NCBI GenBank assembly: GCA_003647525.1
Contig: QMMZ01000099.1
Coordinates: forward strand, 1 to 7,022
Direction of reading: 5' to 3'
Source of the DNA: Deltaproteobacteria bacterium
Lineage (GTDB): Bacteria > Desulfobacterota > Desulfobacteria > Desulfobacterales > ETH-SRB1
DNA length: 7,022 nucleotides
Shown here: positions 1 to 6,613 of the stretch, piece by piece
Layout of the letters: each line of letters opens with the position of its first letter
Position numbering within the stretch: the first letter of the stretch is position 1
Position numbers and translations under genes: made by a program
The notes under the pieces: model-generated
The model's database searches: none
What the model was told of the DNA's origin: nothing
The model's input: only the letters and a program-made list of their open reading frames with translations

Positions 1-771
1 CGTTGCAGTACCACTGGCATTATCATTGGCTCCCGGAAAGTAAACCTCAGCACCCATTTGTCCTAAATGATCGTAATGTGCTGTAAAAACAAAAAAACTA
101 TCTGGTTGGACTTTACCCTCAATAAAGCCAATTACATTTTGTGTTTGATAGTTTTTATAAAACTTATTTTTAGCATGAATACTTATAGTTTTAGCATTTG
201 TAGAAATTTTCTCTTTCAAAACCTGCATTTGAAAGTATTCGTTTATTTTTCCTCCATCCGAAACATGCCACTGAACTCTTTTATCCATCAAAAAAATCAC
301 ACCCTTTGGATTCAGGGAATCGTATTTTTTAAATTCCCTTTGGTCAATGTTTGTTACTATTACTTTATTGGAAAAATCATCATATAAAAACCGCAGCTTA
401 CCGCTGGAGTCAGCCAGTGTCCTGATCAAATCAAAAGTTCCCGAAACGCCAGGTGATGAGGAAAAAAGAACATAGTCTTTTCCAGGAACCAGTTTCTCCT
501 GATCAATATCAACTTCAATTGTATCTGGAAATGTGTTGATGGCCATGTTAAAGTTTTGAAGATAATTATCATCAAACTTTTTTAGGCCGAATTTTTTAAA
601 TTGTGAAGCAATATAATTCGCAGCTATTTGATCACCTTTGTTTACATAACCTCTTCCAAACATCGAAGGAGATGTTAAAGTGTCAATAATTTCACGGGCA
701 TAATTCTTATCCTGGGCAATGGATAAGGCCGAATACAATAAGCAAATTAAAAATATCAGGTATCTTTTCAC
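1..771 (-). CDS. Secreted M28-family zinc metallopeptidase, N-terminal 257 residues (C-terminus beyond window)
   Basis: The reading frame is open from the GTG at 771 to the window edge, so it is truncated on its C-terminal side. It starts with a Sec signal peptide (MKRYLIFLICLLYSALSIAQ) with likely cleavage after Ala19 and no lipobox cysteine, so the protein should be periplasmic or exported. After a long N-terminal region of no clear assignment (about residues 25-200, possibly with a PA-like insert) comes the M28 core: TQNVIGFIEG at 210-219, AHYDHLG with zinc ligand His232 and Asp234, and GANDNASGT with the bridging Asp250. The remaining ligands (Glu-Glu, Asp, His) would lie past the edge. 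Family members are aminopeptidases or carboxypeptidases; the substrate cannot be read here. I chose GTG 771 because it gives an immediate signal peptide and overlaps the upstream stop as GTGA (768-771), which suggests translational coupling to the acidic protein upstream. Confidence 0.9.
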   Translation of the reverse strand, partial: MKRYLIFLICLLYSALSIAQDKNYAREIIDTLTSPSMFGRGYVNKGDQIAANYIASQFKKFGLKKFDDNYLQNFNMAINTFPDTIEVDIDQEKLVPGKDYVLFSSSPGVSGTFDLIRTLADSSGKLRFLYDDFSNKVIVTNIDQREFKKYDSLNPKGVIFLMDKRVQWHVSDGGKINEYFQMQVLKEKISTNAKTISIHAKNKFYKNYQTQNVIGFIEGKVQPDSFFVFTAHYDHLGQMGAEVYFPGANDNASGTAT

Positions 772-1484
772 TTTGATTCATTAAATTTTCGTTCCAAAAA
801 ACCTTTGAGTTGAACATATGCTTCCGATTCTTCATCCCAGCTATTTTCTTCTTTCAGTAAAACGAGGTATTCTATAGCTTCTTTAAAAGTATCTTTAAGG
901 TCCAGCTCTTCAATTGTTTTATTGTATTCGTTCATTTTGCCATCAAACAGCTCATTTAAAAAGAAAAACTTTTCGTTGATACCTATTGCTAACTTTAAAT
1001 TGACAATTTTTTTATTTTGGATTGTCTCTCCAATTGGTTCAATTTGTTTTTCTTCAGCAAATTTTTCACCAACTATTTTTTTATCCTCTAAGTTTTCTAC
1101 CGGCTCCTCAAACAAACTTAAGGTTGGCTCAGATGGTGGAGGAGGCGGTGGTTCTTCTTCCTTGTCAAAAACTTCAACACCTGCTTCAGTTTCTTCCTCT
1201 ATTTCTAAAACCAATTCAGGAACAGCTTCAGGTATCGTTTCTTCTTCCTTAAGCTTTTCTATTTCAGGTTCCGCCTGAGGTATTGATTCGACAACAATTT
1301 GTTCTTCTTTTTGCGTCTCAATTTTAACGTCATTCAAAATGTCGTATATCGACCGGATTTTTTCTTTCATTAAATCCAATTCCAGTTGCGATGTGCCTGA
1401 AGAATCAGTTTTTAATGCCTTAACCTGGAGTCGCAGCTCCTTTAGAAGTTCCTTGACCGAATGATTGGTAGATGTATTGTTCAT
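768..1484 (-). CDS. Acidic, proline-rich conserved hypothetical protein (238 aa)
   Basis: Function unknown. Three regions are visible. Residues 8-58 are helical and heptad-like (VKELLKELRLQVKALK, LELDLMKEKIRSIYDIL), a probable coiled coil. Residues 59-155 are a very Glu- and Pro-rich low-complexity linker with six consecutive prolines at 112-117. Residues 160-238 form a compact, probably helical domain (LKLAIGINEKFFFLNELFDG, then WDEESEAYVQLKGFLERKF). From memory this C-terminal domain, with an IG(I/L)N(E/D)(K/R)F..(L/I)NELF signature, recurs in short uncharacterised Bacteroidales proteins; I cannot verify that here. No signal peptide or membrane segment is seen, so it is probably cytoplasmic. 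Its stop overlaps the GTG start of the M28 peptidase, and it diverges from tdk. The ATG at 1484 follows an 83-bp gap. The antisense frame opposite the linker is a Gly/Ser shadow. Confidence 0.8.
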   Translation of the reverse strand: MNNTSTNHSVKELLKELRLQVKALKTDSSGTSQLELDLMKEKIRSIYDILNDVKIETQKEEQIVVESIPQAEPEIEKLKEEETIPEAVPELVLEIEEETEAGVEVFDKEEEPPPPPPSEPTLSLFEEPVENLEDKKIVGEKFAEEKQIEPIGETIQNKKIVNLKLAIGINEKFFFLNELFDGKMNEYNKTIEELDLKDTFKEAIEYLVLLKEENSWDEESEAYVQLKGFLERKFNESK

Positions 1485-1503
1485 GGTTTAAAGTTTAATT
1501 CGA

Positions 1504-1535
1504 TTTCAAATCAATTAAGCAATTATGTAACTTTG
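1504..1535 (+). promoter_or_regulatory. Candidate tdk promoter (Bacteroidota type)
   Basis: TAACTTTG at 1528-1535 matches the -7 consensus TAnnTTTG exactly. TTTC at 1504-1507 resembles the -33 TTTG element with a 20-base spacer. Transcription would start near 1542, leaving about 26 untranslated bases before the tdk ATG at 1568. The leader has no Shine-Dalgarno sequence, as is usual in this phylum. Confidence 0.5.
1507..1514 (-). promoter_or_regulatory. Weak candidate -7 box for the acidic protein/M28 peptidase pair
   Basis: Read on the minus strand this is TTGATTTG, one mismatch from the Bacteroidota -7 element TAnnTTTG, and it ends 22 bases upstream of the ATG at 1484. No good -33 element is seen. 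It is the best leftward candidate in the 83-bp divergent gap and overlaps the proposed -33 region of tdk. Confidence 0.3.
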
Positions 1536-1567
1536 TAAAATTATAAAAATTAAAACACGCGGCATTC

Positions 1568-2149
1568 ATGTTTTTGGAGAATACCACAAAACAACCCAGG
1601 GGCGGAGGCTGGATCGAAGTTATCTGCGGTTCCATGTTTTCAGGTAAAACGGAAGAATTGATCCGTAGGCTGAACAGAGCCAAAATTGCCCGCCAACGTG
1701 TTGAAATCTTTAAACCTGCAGTTGATGTAAGATACGACGAGGTAAATGTGGTTTCGCACAATGAAACTGCTATTAAGTCAACTCCTGTTCAGGCAGCATC
1801 TCAAATTATATTGTTCGCCAATGATGTAGATGTAGTGGGGATAGACGAGGCACAATTTTTTGACAATGAACTGGCTGCTGTTTGCAATATACTTGCAAAT
1901 GATGGAATCAGGGTAATTATTGCCGGACTGGATATGGATTTTCTGGGCCAGCCATTTGGGCCAATTCCATCAATTATGTCGACAGCCGAATATGTTACCA
2001 AAGTTCATGCAATTTGCATTGAATGTGGAAATCTTGCCCAATATTCTCACCGACTGGTGGAAGATGACAGCCTTGTTTTACTTGGCGAAACAGACAGGTA
2101 TGTTCCTTTGTGCAGAAAATGTTTTTTGGATAAAAGAAACCACAAATAA
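1568..2149 (+). CDS. tdk: Thymidine kinase (TK1 family)
   Basis: Phosphorylates thymidine (and deoxyuridine) with ATP to dTMP in cytoplasmic pyrimidine salvage. Features of type II/TK1-like kinases are all present: P-loop GSMFSGKT at 21-28, the Walker B/catalytic segment [11 protein letters not shown] with general base Glu94, and a structural zinc site from Cys150, Cys153, Cys182 and Cys185. The region between (about 154-181) includes the lasso loop that covers the thymidine, with Tyr178 near its end. At 193 aa the length is normal for bacterial enzymes. The ATG at 1568 is the only sensible start because the next Met (23) lies inside the P-loop; the 14-residue lead is typical. It stands alone on the plus strand, divergent from the acidic protein gene, and is followed by a 101-bp gap. 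In the TK1 family, dTTP feedback at the active site is known; nothing in the DNA shows special regulation. Confidence 0.97.
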   Translation: MFLENTTKQPRGGGWIEVICGSMFSGKTEELIRRLNRAKIARQRVEIFKPAVDVRYDEVNVVSHNETAIKSTPVQAASQIILFANDVDVVGIDEAQFFDNELAAVCNILANDGIRVIIAGLDMDFLGQPFGPIPSIMSTAEYVTKVHAICIECGNLAQYSHRLVEDDSLVLLGETDRYVPLCRKCFLDKRNHK

Positions 2150-2201
2150 CAGCATACCTGTAGGAGCACGACTTAAATAGCTCAAAGTTTTATTTATTTA
2201 G

Positions 2202-2209
2202 TATTTTTG
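2202..2209 (+). promoter_or_regulatory. Candidate -7 box upstream of the cyclophilin-pheS genes
   Basis: TATTTTTG matches the Bacteroidota TAnnTTTG element and lies 41 bases before the ATG at 2251, in the 101-bp gap after tdk. No clear -33 TTTG is visible at the expected spacing, so the call rests on the -7 box and its position. The rest of the gap (2150-2250) shows no convincing tdk terminator hairpin. Confidence 0.4.
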
Positions 2210-2250
2210 CCTCCCAAATCGTTATACATTAATTTTAAAACATATTAAAC

Positions 2251-2886
2251 ATGAAGAAAGCTTTTTTATTAATTTTATTGGTAAATGTACTTATTACGGC
2301 CTCCCTTTTTTCTCAGGAAGACAAACAAGTTAAAATTGTAATCAGTACAAACTTTGGCGATATGACGGCCATTTTATATAATGAAACTCCTTTACACCGT
2401 GATAATTTTGTAAAACTGGTAAAAGAAGGTTGGTATGAAGGCTCTCCTTTTCATCGGGTAATCAGAAACTTTATGATCCAGTGTGGTCAGAATGCTGATG
2501 GCCAGCTTGATCCTGGTTATACTGTTCCTGCCGAGTTTGTTGATGGAAAATACCACAAATATGGTGCTTTAGCTGCTGCCAGAAAACCAGACCAGGTAAA
2601 TCCTGAGTTAGCTTCTTCCGGTTCACAGTTTTATATTGTTCAAGGCCAGGTAGCCACTTTTGAATCATTGGATAATTTTTCTCGCAGAAGTGGAGTGACT
2701 TATACCAATGATCAAATAGAAACATATACAACAGTTGGGGGAACCCCTCATCTTGATGGAGGCTATACTGTGTTTGGTGAAGTGATTGAAGGATTTGAAG
2801 TGATTGACAAAATTGCCAGTGTTAAAACAGACAATGCAAGTAAGCCCATTGAGCCTGTTGTAATGTCGGTCAGGATTATTGAATAG
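2251..2886 (+). CDS. Periplasmic cyclophilin-type peptidyl-prolyl cis-trans isomerase
   Basis: Catalyses cis/trans isomerisation of Xaa-Pro bonds in exported proteins. Residues 1-22 are a Sec signal peptide (MKKAFLLILLVNVLITASLF, then SQ) without a lipobox cysteine, so a periplasmic location is inferred. The cyclophilin core follows: FHRVIRNFMIQCG at 67-79 holds the equivalents of human CypA Arg55 (Arg69), Phe60 (Phe74), Met61 (Met75) and Gln63 (Gln77); SSGSQFYIV at 122-130 matches the Gln111 strand, with Tyr128 in place of Phe113; HLDGGYTVFGEV at 167-178 is the closing strand. There the CypA Trp121 and His126 positions are His167 and Tyr172, so cyclosporin sensitivity would be poor. A loop of about 25 residues (131-162, rich in Arg, Thr and Tyr) is longer than in CypA. 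The stop is 9 bp before pheS, implying co-transcription. The start is set by the signal peptide. Confidence 0.93.
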   Translation: MKKAFLLILLVNVLITASLFSQEDKQVKIVISTNFGDMTAILYNETPLHRDNFVKLVKEGWYEGSPFHRVIRNFMIQCGQNADGQLDPGYTVPAEFVDGKYHKYGALAAARKPDQVNPELASSGSQFYIVQGQVATFESLDNFSRRSGVTYTNDQIETYTTVGGTPHLDGGYTVFGEVIEGFEVIDKIASVKTDNASKPIEPVVMSVRIIE

Positions 2887-2895
2887 TTTAACTCA

Positions 2896-3918
2896 ATGAA
2901 AGAAAAAATAAATAAATACCTTGAAGAGATTGATGGATTCATTGCTGAAACTCCTGATCAACTGGAAGCTTTCAGAATAAAGTTTTTGAGTAAAAAAGGT
3001 CTTATCCCTGATCTGTTTTCTGAAATGAAAGAGGTTGCCCCTGAACTGAGAAAGGAGATGGGCCAGGTATTGAATAATTTAAAAAATAAGACCCAGGACA
3101 AAGTATCATCTTTGAAAGAAACACTGAAACAACAGGAGACTAAATCGGATAAAGCTACAGACTTAACACTTCCTGCTAATTACATGGATCCTGGATCAAG
3201 ACATCCTTTGTCAATTGTCAGGAATGATATTATAGAAATCTTTTCCCGACTGGGTTTTACTGTTGAAGTTGGCCCTGAAATTGAAGATGACTGGCATAAT
3301 TTTACAGCTTTAAATTTTCATGAAGAACATCCTGCACGCGATATGCAGGATACCTTCTTTATTGAAAAAAAGCCTGATATCGTATTGCGAACACACACCT
3401 CCTCGGTGCAAATCCGTGTGATGCAACACAATCAACCACCAATCAGGTCAATTTTCCCGGGAAGGGTTTTCAGGAATGAAGCAATTTCGGCAAGGGCGCA
3501 TTGTATCTTTCATCAAATTGAAGGATTGTACATTGATGAAAATGTTTCGTTTGCCGACCTTAAACAAACGCTCTATTATTTTGCCACAGAATACTTCGGT
3601 GCTGATACAAAAATCAGGTTCAGGCCTTCATACTTTCCTTTTACCGAACCTTCAGCTGAAATGGATATTTCGTGCTTTATTTGTGGTGGTAGTGGTTGTA
3701 AAGTATGTAAATATACAGGATGGGTTGAAATTCTGGGCTGTGGAATGGTAGACCCCAATGTATTGGAAAATTGTAACATCGATAGCAACAAATATACTGG
3801 TTTTGCTTTTGGTATGGGCATCGAAAGGGTGGCCATGTTGAAATACCAGATTGATGATATTCGATTATTTTTTGAAAATGATGTTCGGTTTCTGAAACAG
3901 TTTTCAAGTGCAACTTAG
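2896..3918 (+). CDS. pheS: Phenylalanyl-tRNA synthetase alpha subunit
   Basis: Catalytic subunit of the (alpha-beta)2 enzyme that charges tRNA-Phe with phenylalanine, in the cytoplasm. Residues 1-90 form the N-terminal antiparallel coiled coil that contacts tRNA. The class II catalytic core begins near LTLPANYMDPGSRHPL (90-105). Motif 2 is FRNEAISARAH (191-201), and motif 3 with the Phe pocket is GFAFGMGIER (302-311), where Ala304 corresponds to E. coli Ala294, the residue that sets amino-acid size selectivity. Between them lies a C-x2-C-x4-C-x2-C knuckle (Cys260, 263, 268, 271), probably binding zinc and absent from E. coli PheS, then GWVEILGCGMVDPNVL. The 340-aa length is normal. pheT is not in the window, so the subunits are encoded apart, which is common in Bacteroidota. 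It starts 9 bp after the cyclophilin stop and probably shares its promoter. Confidence 0.97.
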   Translation: MKEKINKYLEEIDGFIAETPDQLEAFRIKFLSKKGLIPDLFSEMKEVAPELRKEMGQVLNNLKNKTQDKVSSLKETLKQQETKSDKATDLTLPANYMDPGSRHPLSIVRNDIIEIFSRLGFTVEVGPEIEDDWHNFTALNFHEEHPARDMQDTFFIEKKPDIVLRTHTSSVQIRVMQHNQPPIRSIFPGRVFRNEAISARAHCIFHQIEGLYIDENVSFADLKQTLYYFATEYFGADTKIRFRPSYFPFTEPSAEMDISCFICGGSGCKVCKYTGWVEILGCGMVDPNVLENCNIDSNKYTGFAFGMGIERVAMLKYQIDDIRLFFENDVRFLKQFSSAT

Positions 3919-3982
3919 ATTATTATAAGTTACAATTTTATTAAAGCATCATCTGCCAAATTGAATTGTTGGTAATCAATTT

Positions 3983-4576
3983 ATGATAAAACGTTTGTTT
4001 GATATCATCTTTTCCATTTTAGGATTGATTGTCCTCTTACCCTTGTTTTTGGTTGTTACTTTATTAATTCTAATTGACTCAAAAGGAGGTGCTTTCTTTT
4101 TTCAAAGTAGGGTTGGCAAAAACAACAGGGATTTTCAAATGATCAAGTTTCGTACAATGTTTTCCAATTCAGAAAAGAAAGGTTTTCTGACCGTTGGAAA
4201 TACGGATGCACGGATAACTACTATCGGGAGATGGTTAAGAAGGTATAAGATTGATGAATTTCCCCAGTTGCTTAACATCCTGAAAGGAGAAATGAGTTTT
4301 GTTGGACCACGGCCCGAAGTTAGAAAATATGTTGATTTGTACAATGATGAGCAAATGAGCGTACTATCTGTTAAACAAGGATTGACAGATTATGCCTCTT
4401 TGGAATATATCAAAGAAAATGAAATTCTGGAACAGTACGATAATCCGGAAGAGGTTTACATTGAAAAGATAATGCCCGAAAAATTGGCACTGAATATCAA
4501 ATACATTAAGGACAAAGGGTTTTTTACCGACTTGAAAATAATGTTAAAAACCATTCAAAAGATATTCACCGGCTGA
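3983..4576 (+). CDS. Small PglC-like sugar transferase (monotopic phosphoglycosyl transferase)
   Basis: Transfers a sugar-1-phosphate from a UDP-sugar to undecaprenyl phosphate, the first membrane step of a surface glycan; the sugar cannot be read from sequence. The N-terminal hydrophobic stretch (about 8-31) with Pro20 fits the re-entrant membrane helix of the monotopic family. Core motifs follow: QSRVGK (41-46), MIKFRTM (53-59), the catalytic Asp91-Glu92 in KIDEFPQLLNILKGEMSF, and VGPRPE (107-112). The C-terminal part has QGLTDYASLEY where many relatives have a PGITG-type loop, then a DNPEEVYIEKIMPEKLALN segment common in short family members. At 197 aa it is the minimal catalytic form, without the four-helix N-terminal domain of WcaJ/WbaP types. 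No glycosyltransferase, flippase or polymerase gene lies nearby. It follows pheS by 64 bp, with no clear promoter seen in that gap, and converges on the SirB1-like gene. Confidence 0.92.
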   Translation: MIKRLFDIIFSILGLIVLLPLFLVVTLLILIDSKGGAFFFQSRVGKNNRDFQMIKFRTMFSNSEKKGFLTVGNTDARITTIGRWLRRYKIDEFPQLLNILKGEMSFVGPRPEVRKYVDLYNDEQMSVLSVKQGLTDYASLEYIKENEILEQYDNPEEVYIEKIMPEKLALNIKYIKDKGFFTDLKIMLKTIQKIFTG

Positions 4577-4589
4577 TCAGTCAAATACT

Positions 4590-4605
4590 TCAATTAAATA
4601 ATTGA
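4590..4605. terminator. Possible weak bidirectional terminator between convergent genes
   Basis: TCAATT-AAAT-AATTGA is a perfect 6-bp stem with a 4-base loop between the sugar transferase stop (4576) and the stop of the SirB1-like gene (4606), just touching the latter. It is entirely AT-rich apart from one G-C pair and lacks a strong T-run, so it is a weak terminator at best. Its position between convergent genes is the main support. Confidence 0.25.
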
Positions 4606-5484
4606 CTATAGTGCGTCGTATAATTCCTTTAGCTCATCAACCTTATCCAAATAGCCAAGCTTGTTATAGTTTTCAATAATATTTTCCAATAGTCTTCGGA
4701 TAATGGCTACGTTATCACATGGCTTATAGAAAGTGGAATTGGGTTTTAATTTTAAATGCTTGATAAATAATTCAATTTCGCGTTGCGTGAATACGGCACC
4801 TTTATTAAATGGGTTGATATAAAACAATACCTCATTTTCATCCTCCATCGCAATTTTTTCATCCTGAACCTCATCCATATAAGCCAGGATAAAATGTTGC
4901 GGAAGGTTTACGCCAAAAATTGGAATACCCAGTTTTTGAGCTAAAATGATATATAAAATTCCAAGTGATAAATGATTTCCCTTCCTGGTTTCCAGAAGGT
5001 TGTTTAAAAACAAATTTTGAGGGGCATCGATATTTGTCTTATTTCCTGTAAAACGATTGATATCAAACAAAATATGATTGATAACCTTTATCTTTTCCAG
5101 GGCTGTTAAGTTACTGTTCAGCTCCAACCAAATATCCTTTTCAATTCTCTCAACCTGTTCTTTAAGGTTGTCAAAATTCAAATCGGGATATTGATATTTG
5201 CTTACCAGAAAAAAACCCTCGAGTAAGTCAAGCCTGTTATTTTTTTTCGAATTGACAAGGGCGTCTTTTAAATTGCTCAGCTGAATACTGTGAATAATCT
5301 CTTCAATCCGGCTCTGAATATTGTTATCAAAAGAGTTGTCCCAGGCGTCTTCCAGCAAAGGAATGGCATCAATACCGTAATATAAAATCTTTTCCTTGAT
5401 TTTATCAAACACCGGATTGCTTGGTTCGTCCAGCAAGCTGATCAGTGCACTTAACTCTTTATATTGAGAATCTTCAGCCACCAC
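4606..5484 (-). CDS. SirB1-like protein with transglutaminase-like domain, no catalytic cysteine
   Basis: The exact role is unknown. The region KGNHLSLGILYIILAQKLGIPIFGVNLPQHF is spread over residues 168-198, followed by YINPFNKGAVF at 222-232; this is the signature of the SirB1/Transglut_core2 family, a transglutaminase-like fold usually followed by TPR-like helices. Residues 1-90 are helical and could be a HEAT-like or family-specific N-terminal region (PVFDKIKEKILYYGIDAIPLLEDAW). The C-terminal helices (258-290: VAIIRRLLENIIENYNKLGY) resemble a TPR end. At the position of the thiol nucleophile of true transglutaminases there is His171; the conserved His197 and the NPF motif (Asn224) remain. 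The only cysteine is Cys256, far from the motif, so thiol catalysis is unlikely and a binding or scaffold role is more likely. No signal peptide. Its start at 5484 lies about 25-30 bases below a candidate promoter. Confidence 0.8.
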   Translation of the reverse strand: MVAEDSQYKELSALISLLDEPSNPVFDKIKEKILYYGIDAIPLLEDAWDNSFDNNIQSRIEEIIHSIQLSNLKDALVNSKKNNRLDLLEGFFLVSKYQYPDLNFDNLKEQVERIEKDIWLELNSNLTALEKIKVINHILFDINRFTGNKTNIDAPQNLFLNNLLETRKGNHLSLGILYIILAQKLGIPIFGVNLPQHFILAYMDEVQDEKIAMEDENEVLFYINPFNKGAVFTQREIELFIKHLKLKPNSTFYKPCDNVAIIRRLLENIIENYNKLGYLDKVDELKELYDAL

Positions 5485-5515
5485 TAACTATTTTTTTATC
5501 CATTGATATTATCAG

Positions 5516-5523
5516 CAAAAATA
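5516..5523 (-). promoter_or_regulatory. Candidate -7 box for the SirB1-like gene
   Basis: On the minus strand this reads TATTTTTG, an exact match to TAnnTTTG and identical to the box upstream of the cyclophilin gene. It ends 31 bases before the ATG at 5484. A -33 TTTG is not found at the usual 19-21 base spacing. It supports separate transcription of this gene from the nucleoside phosphorylase upstream. Confidence 0.4.
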
Positions 5524-5641
5524 ATTTTAATGCTACAAAATAATTTAAAGCTTTCAAAAATTTACTACCATCTTTTTCAACAAAATATTTAATGGAATTG
5601 TTTTCAATCCCAACAATAAATTATCTTCTCAAAAACATCTG

Positions 5642-5685
5642 TAAGTTAACAAGAACTTTGAAGAATACCAAAAATAAGTAACTTA
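5642..5685 (-). terminator. Long-loop inverted repeat downstream of the nucleoside phosphorylase gene
   Basis: TAAGTTA (5642-5648) and TAACTTA (5679-5685) are exact 7-base inverted complements separated by 30 bases, 17 bases past the stop of the nucleoside phosphorylase. On the minus strand the right side is followed by a short TTTTT run (about 5631-5635). The long loop and single G-C pair make it a poor intrinsic terminator; chance is possible. The rest of the 217-bp gap (5485-5701) is AT-rich with no credible ORF. Confidence 0.2.
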
Positions 5686-5701
5686 AAGCGACCCAGGGAA
5701 G

Positions 5702-6580
5702 CTATGTAATTTTCTCAAGTACCAGTTCAACCAGTCTTTTCACTGCAGTCTTATAATCAGGATTAAAGCCATGATGATGCCTGTTGGCAATAGCCACACA
5801 AATAGTCAACGCTTCATGGCCCAGCATTTTGCTTAAGCCAAATAAAGCAGAGGTTTCCATTTCAAGATTTTGAACTCTTTTTCCATTGAATTCGAAATTT
5901 TGTAAACGATCAATAATATCGGGAACTGCGCCATCCAACCTGATCCGCCTTCCCTGGGGGCCATAAAATCCCGGGGCCGTAGCAGTAATACCTCTAACAA
6001 CTTCATCAACAAACAAACCAGACAATTTATCCGAAGATTCTACCAGGTAGGGCTGGGGTAAATTTTGTGGAAAATTTGCATACTGAATAAATGCATTTGT
6101 TAAGTCTTGATCAATTACCTTATCTGAGTTTTTATAAAAACTGAGCAATCCATCCAACCCAAGTCCATATTCAGAAAGTACAAATGAATTTAAAGGTAAA
6201 TCTGCCTGGATTCCCCCTGAAGTTCCCAGTCGGATTATATTCAACGTTGTATGTTCTGGCTTGATGATTTTTTTTTCAAGGTCGACATTAACCAGGGCAT
6301 CAAGCTCATTCAATACGATGTCGATATTATCAGTGCCCATTCCTGTTGACAAAACAGTAAGCCGTTTTTTATTCAATGTTCCTGTATGGGTAACAATTTC
6401 CCTGTTTGCACCTTTAAACTCAATATCATCAAAATAATTGGAAATCATTTCTACGCGCTGAGGATCTCCCACTAAAATAATAGTGTCAGCAAGATTCCCG
6501 GGTTTAATATTTAAATGGTATATACTTCCATCCTCATGTAGGATCAATTCTGATGCAGGTATTTTTTCGCCAGAGTTCAT
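5702..6580 (-). CDS. udp: Nucleoside phosphorylase, uridine phosphorylase-like
   Basis: Cytoplasmic phosphorolysis of a nucleoside (probably uridine) to free base and ribose-1-phosphate, a salvage step. Numbered from the ATG at 6580 it is 292 aa. NP-I family marks are the phosphate-binding VGDPQR (37-42), STGMGTDNIDIV (78-89), RLGTSGG (117-123) where Arg117 and Thr120 fit the phosphate/ribose site, FYGPQGR (205-211) whose Gln209 and Arg211 match the uracil-reading Gln166/Arg168 of E. coli Udp, and LEMET (239-243) with the ribose-binding Met-Glu pair. The Gln-x-Arg pair favours a uridine-type enzyme over a purine one. The frame is open further, to an ATG at 6655, but those 25 residues do not resemble family N-termini and would run through the start of cinA; MNSGEKIPASELILHEDGS is the natural start. 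Tdk, in the same window, acts in the same salvage pathway but is not linked. Confidence 0.9.
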   Translation of the reverse strand: MNSGEKIPASELILHEDGSIYHLNIKPGNLADTIILVGDPQRVEMISNYFDDIEFKGANREIVTHTGTLNKKRLTVLSTGMGTDNIDIVLNELDALVNVDLEKKIIKPEHTTLNIIRLGTSGGIQADLPLNSFVLSEYGLGLDGLLSFYKNSDKVIDQDLTNAFIQYANFPQNLPQPYLVESSDKLSGLFVDEVVRGITATAPGFYGPQGRRIRLDGAVPDIIDRLQNFEFNGKRVQNLEMETSALFGLSKMLGHEALTICVAIANRHHHGFNPDYKTAVKRLVELVLEKIT

Positions 6581-6593
6581 AATTAAATATTCA

Positions 6594-6601
6594 TAATTTT
6601 G
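6594..6601 (+). promoter_or_regulatory. Candidate -7 box for cinA
   Basis: TAATTTTG matches TAnnTTTG exactly. A start near 6608 leaves about 25 untranslated bases before the cinA ATG at 6633 and would exclude the in-frame upstream ATG at 6606. No convincing -33 element is seen; it would fall inside the first codons of the divergent phosphorylase gene. Confidence 0.45.
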
Positions 6602-6613
6602 CCAAATGGCTGA

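Noticed and set aside
67..387. 106-codon plus-strand open frame opposite the M28 peptidase
   Set aside because: Antisense to a clear peptidase coding region, Phe/Ile-rich with no domain; a shadow.
922..1278. 118-codon plus-strand frame with a glycine run and many serines
   Set aside because: It is the complement of the Glu/Pro-rich linker of the minus-strand gene; the Gly/Ser run is the antisense of the proline and glutamate codons.
1495..1761. Minus-strand open frame antisense to the start of tdk
   Set aside because: Overlaps the tdk P-loop region on the opposite strand and has no recognisable features.
3919..3982. Possible promoter or terminator between pheS and the sugar transferase
   Set aside because: No TAnnTTTG box and no stable hairpin could be found in the 64 bases.
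5547..5554. AAAGCTTT palindrome
   Set aside because: Eight bases in AT-rich DNA, not repeated at the other promoters; no support as an operator.
5592..5681. 29-codon plus-strand ORF in the gap between the SirB1-like and phosphorylase genes
   Set aside because: Short, no promoter or family resemblance, AT-rich composition; expected by chance.
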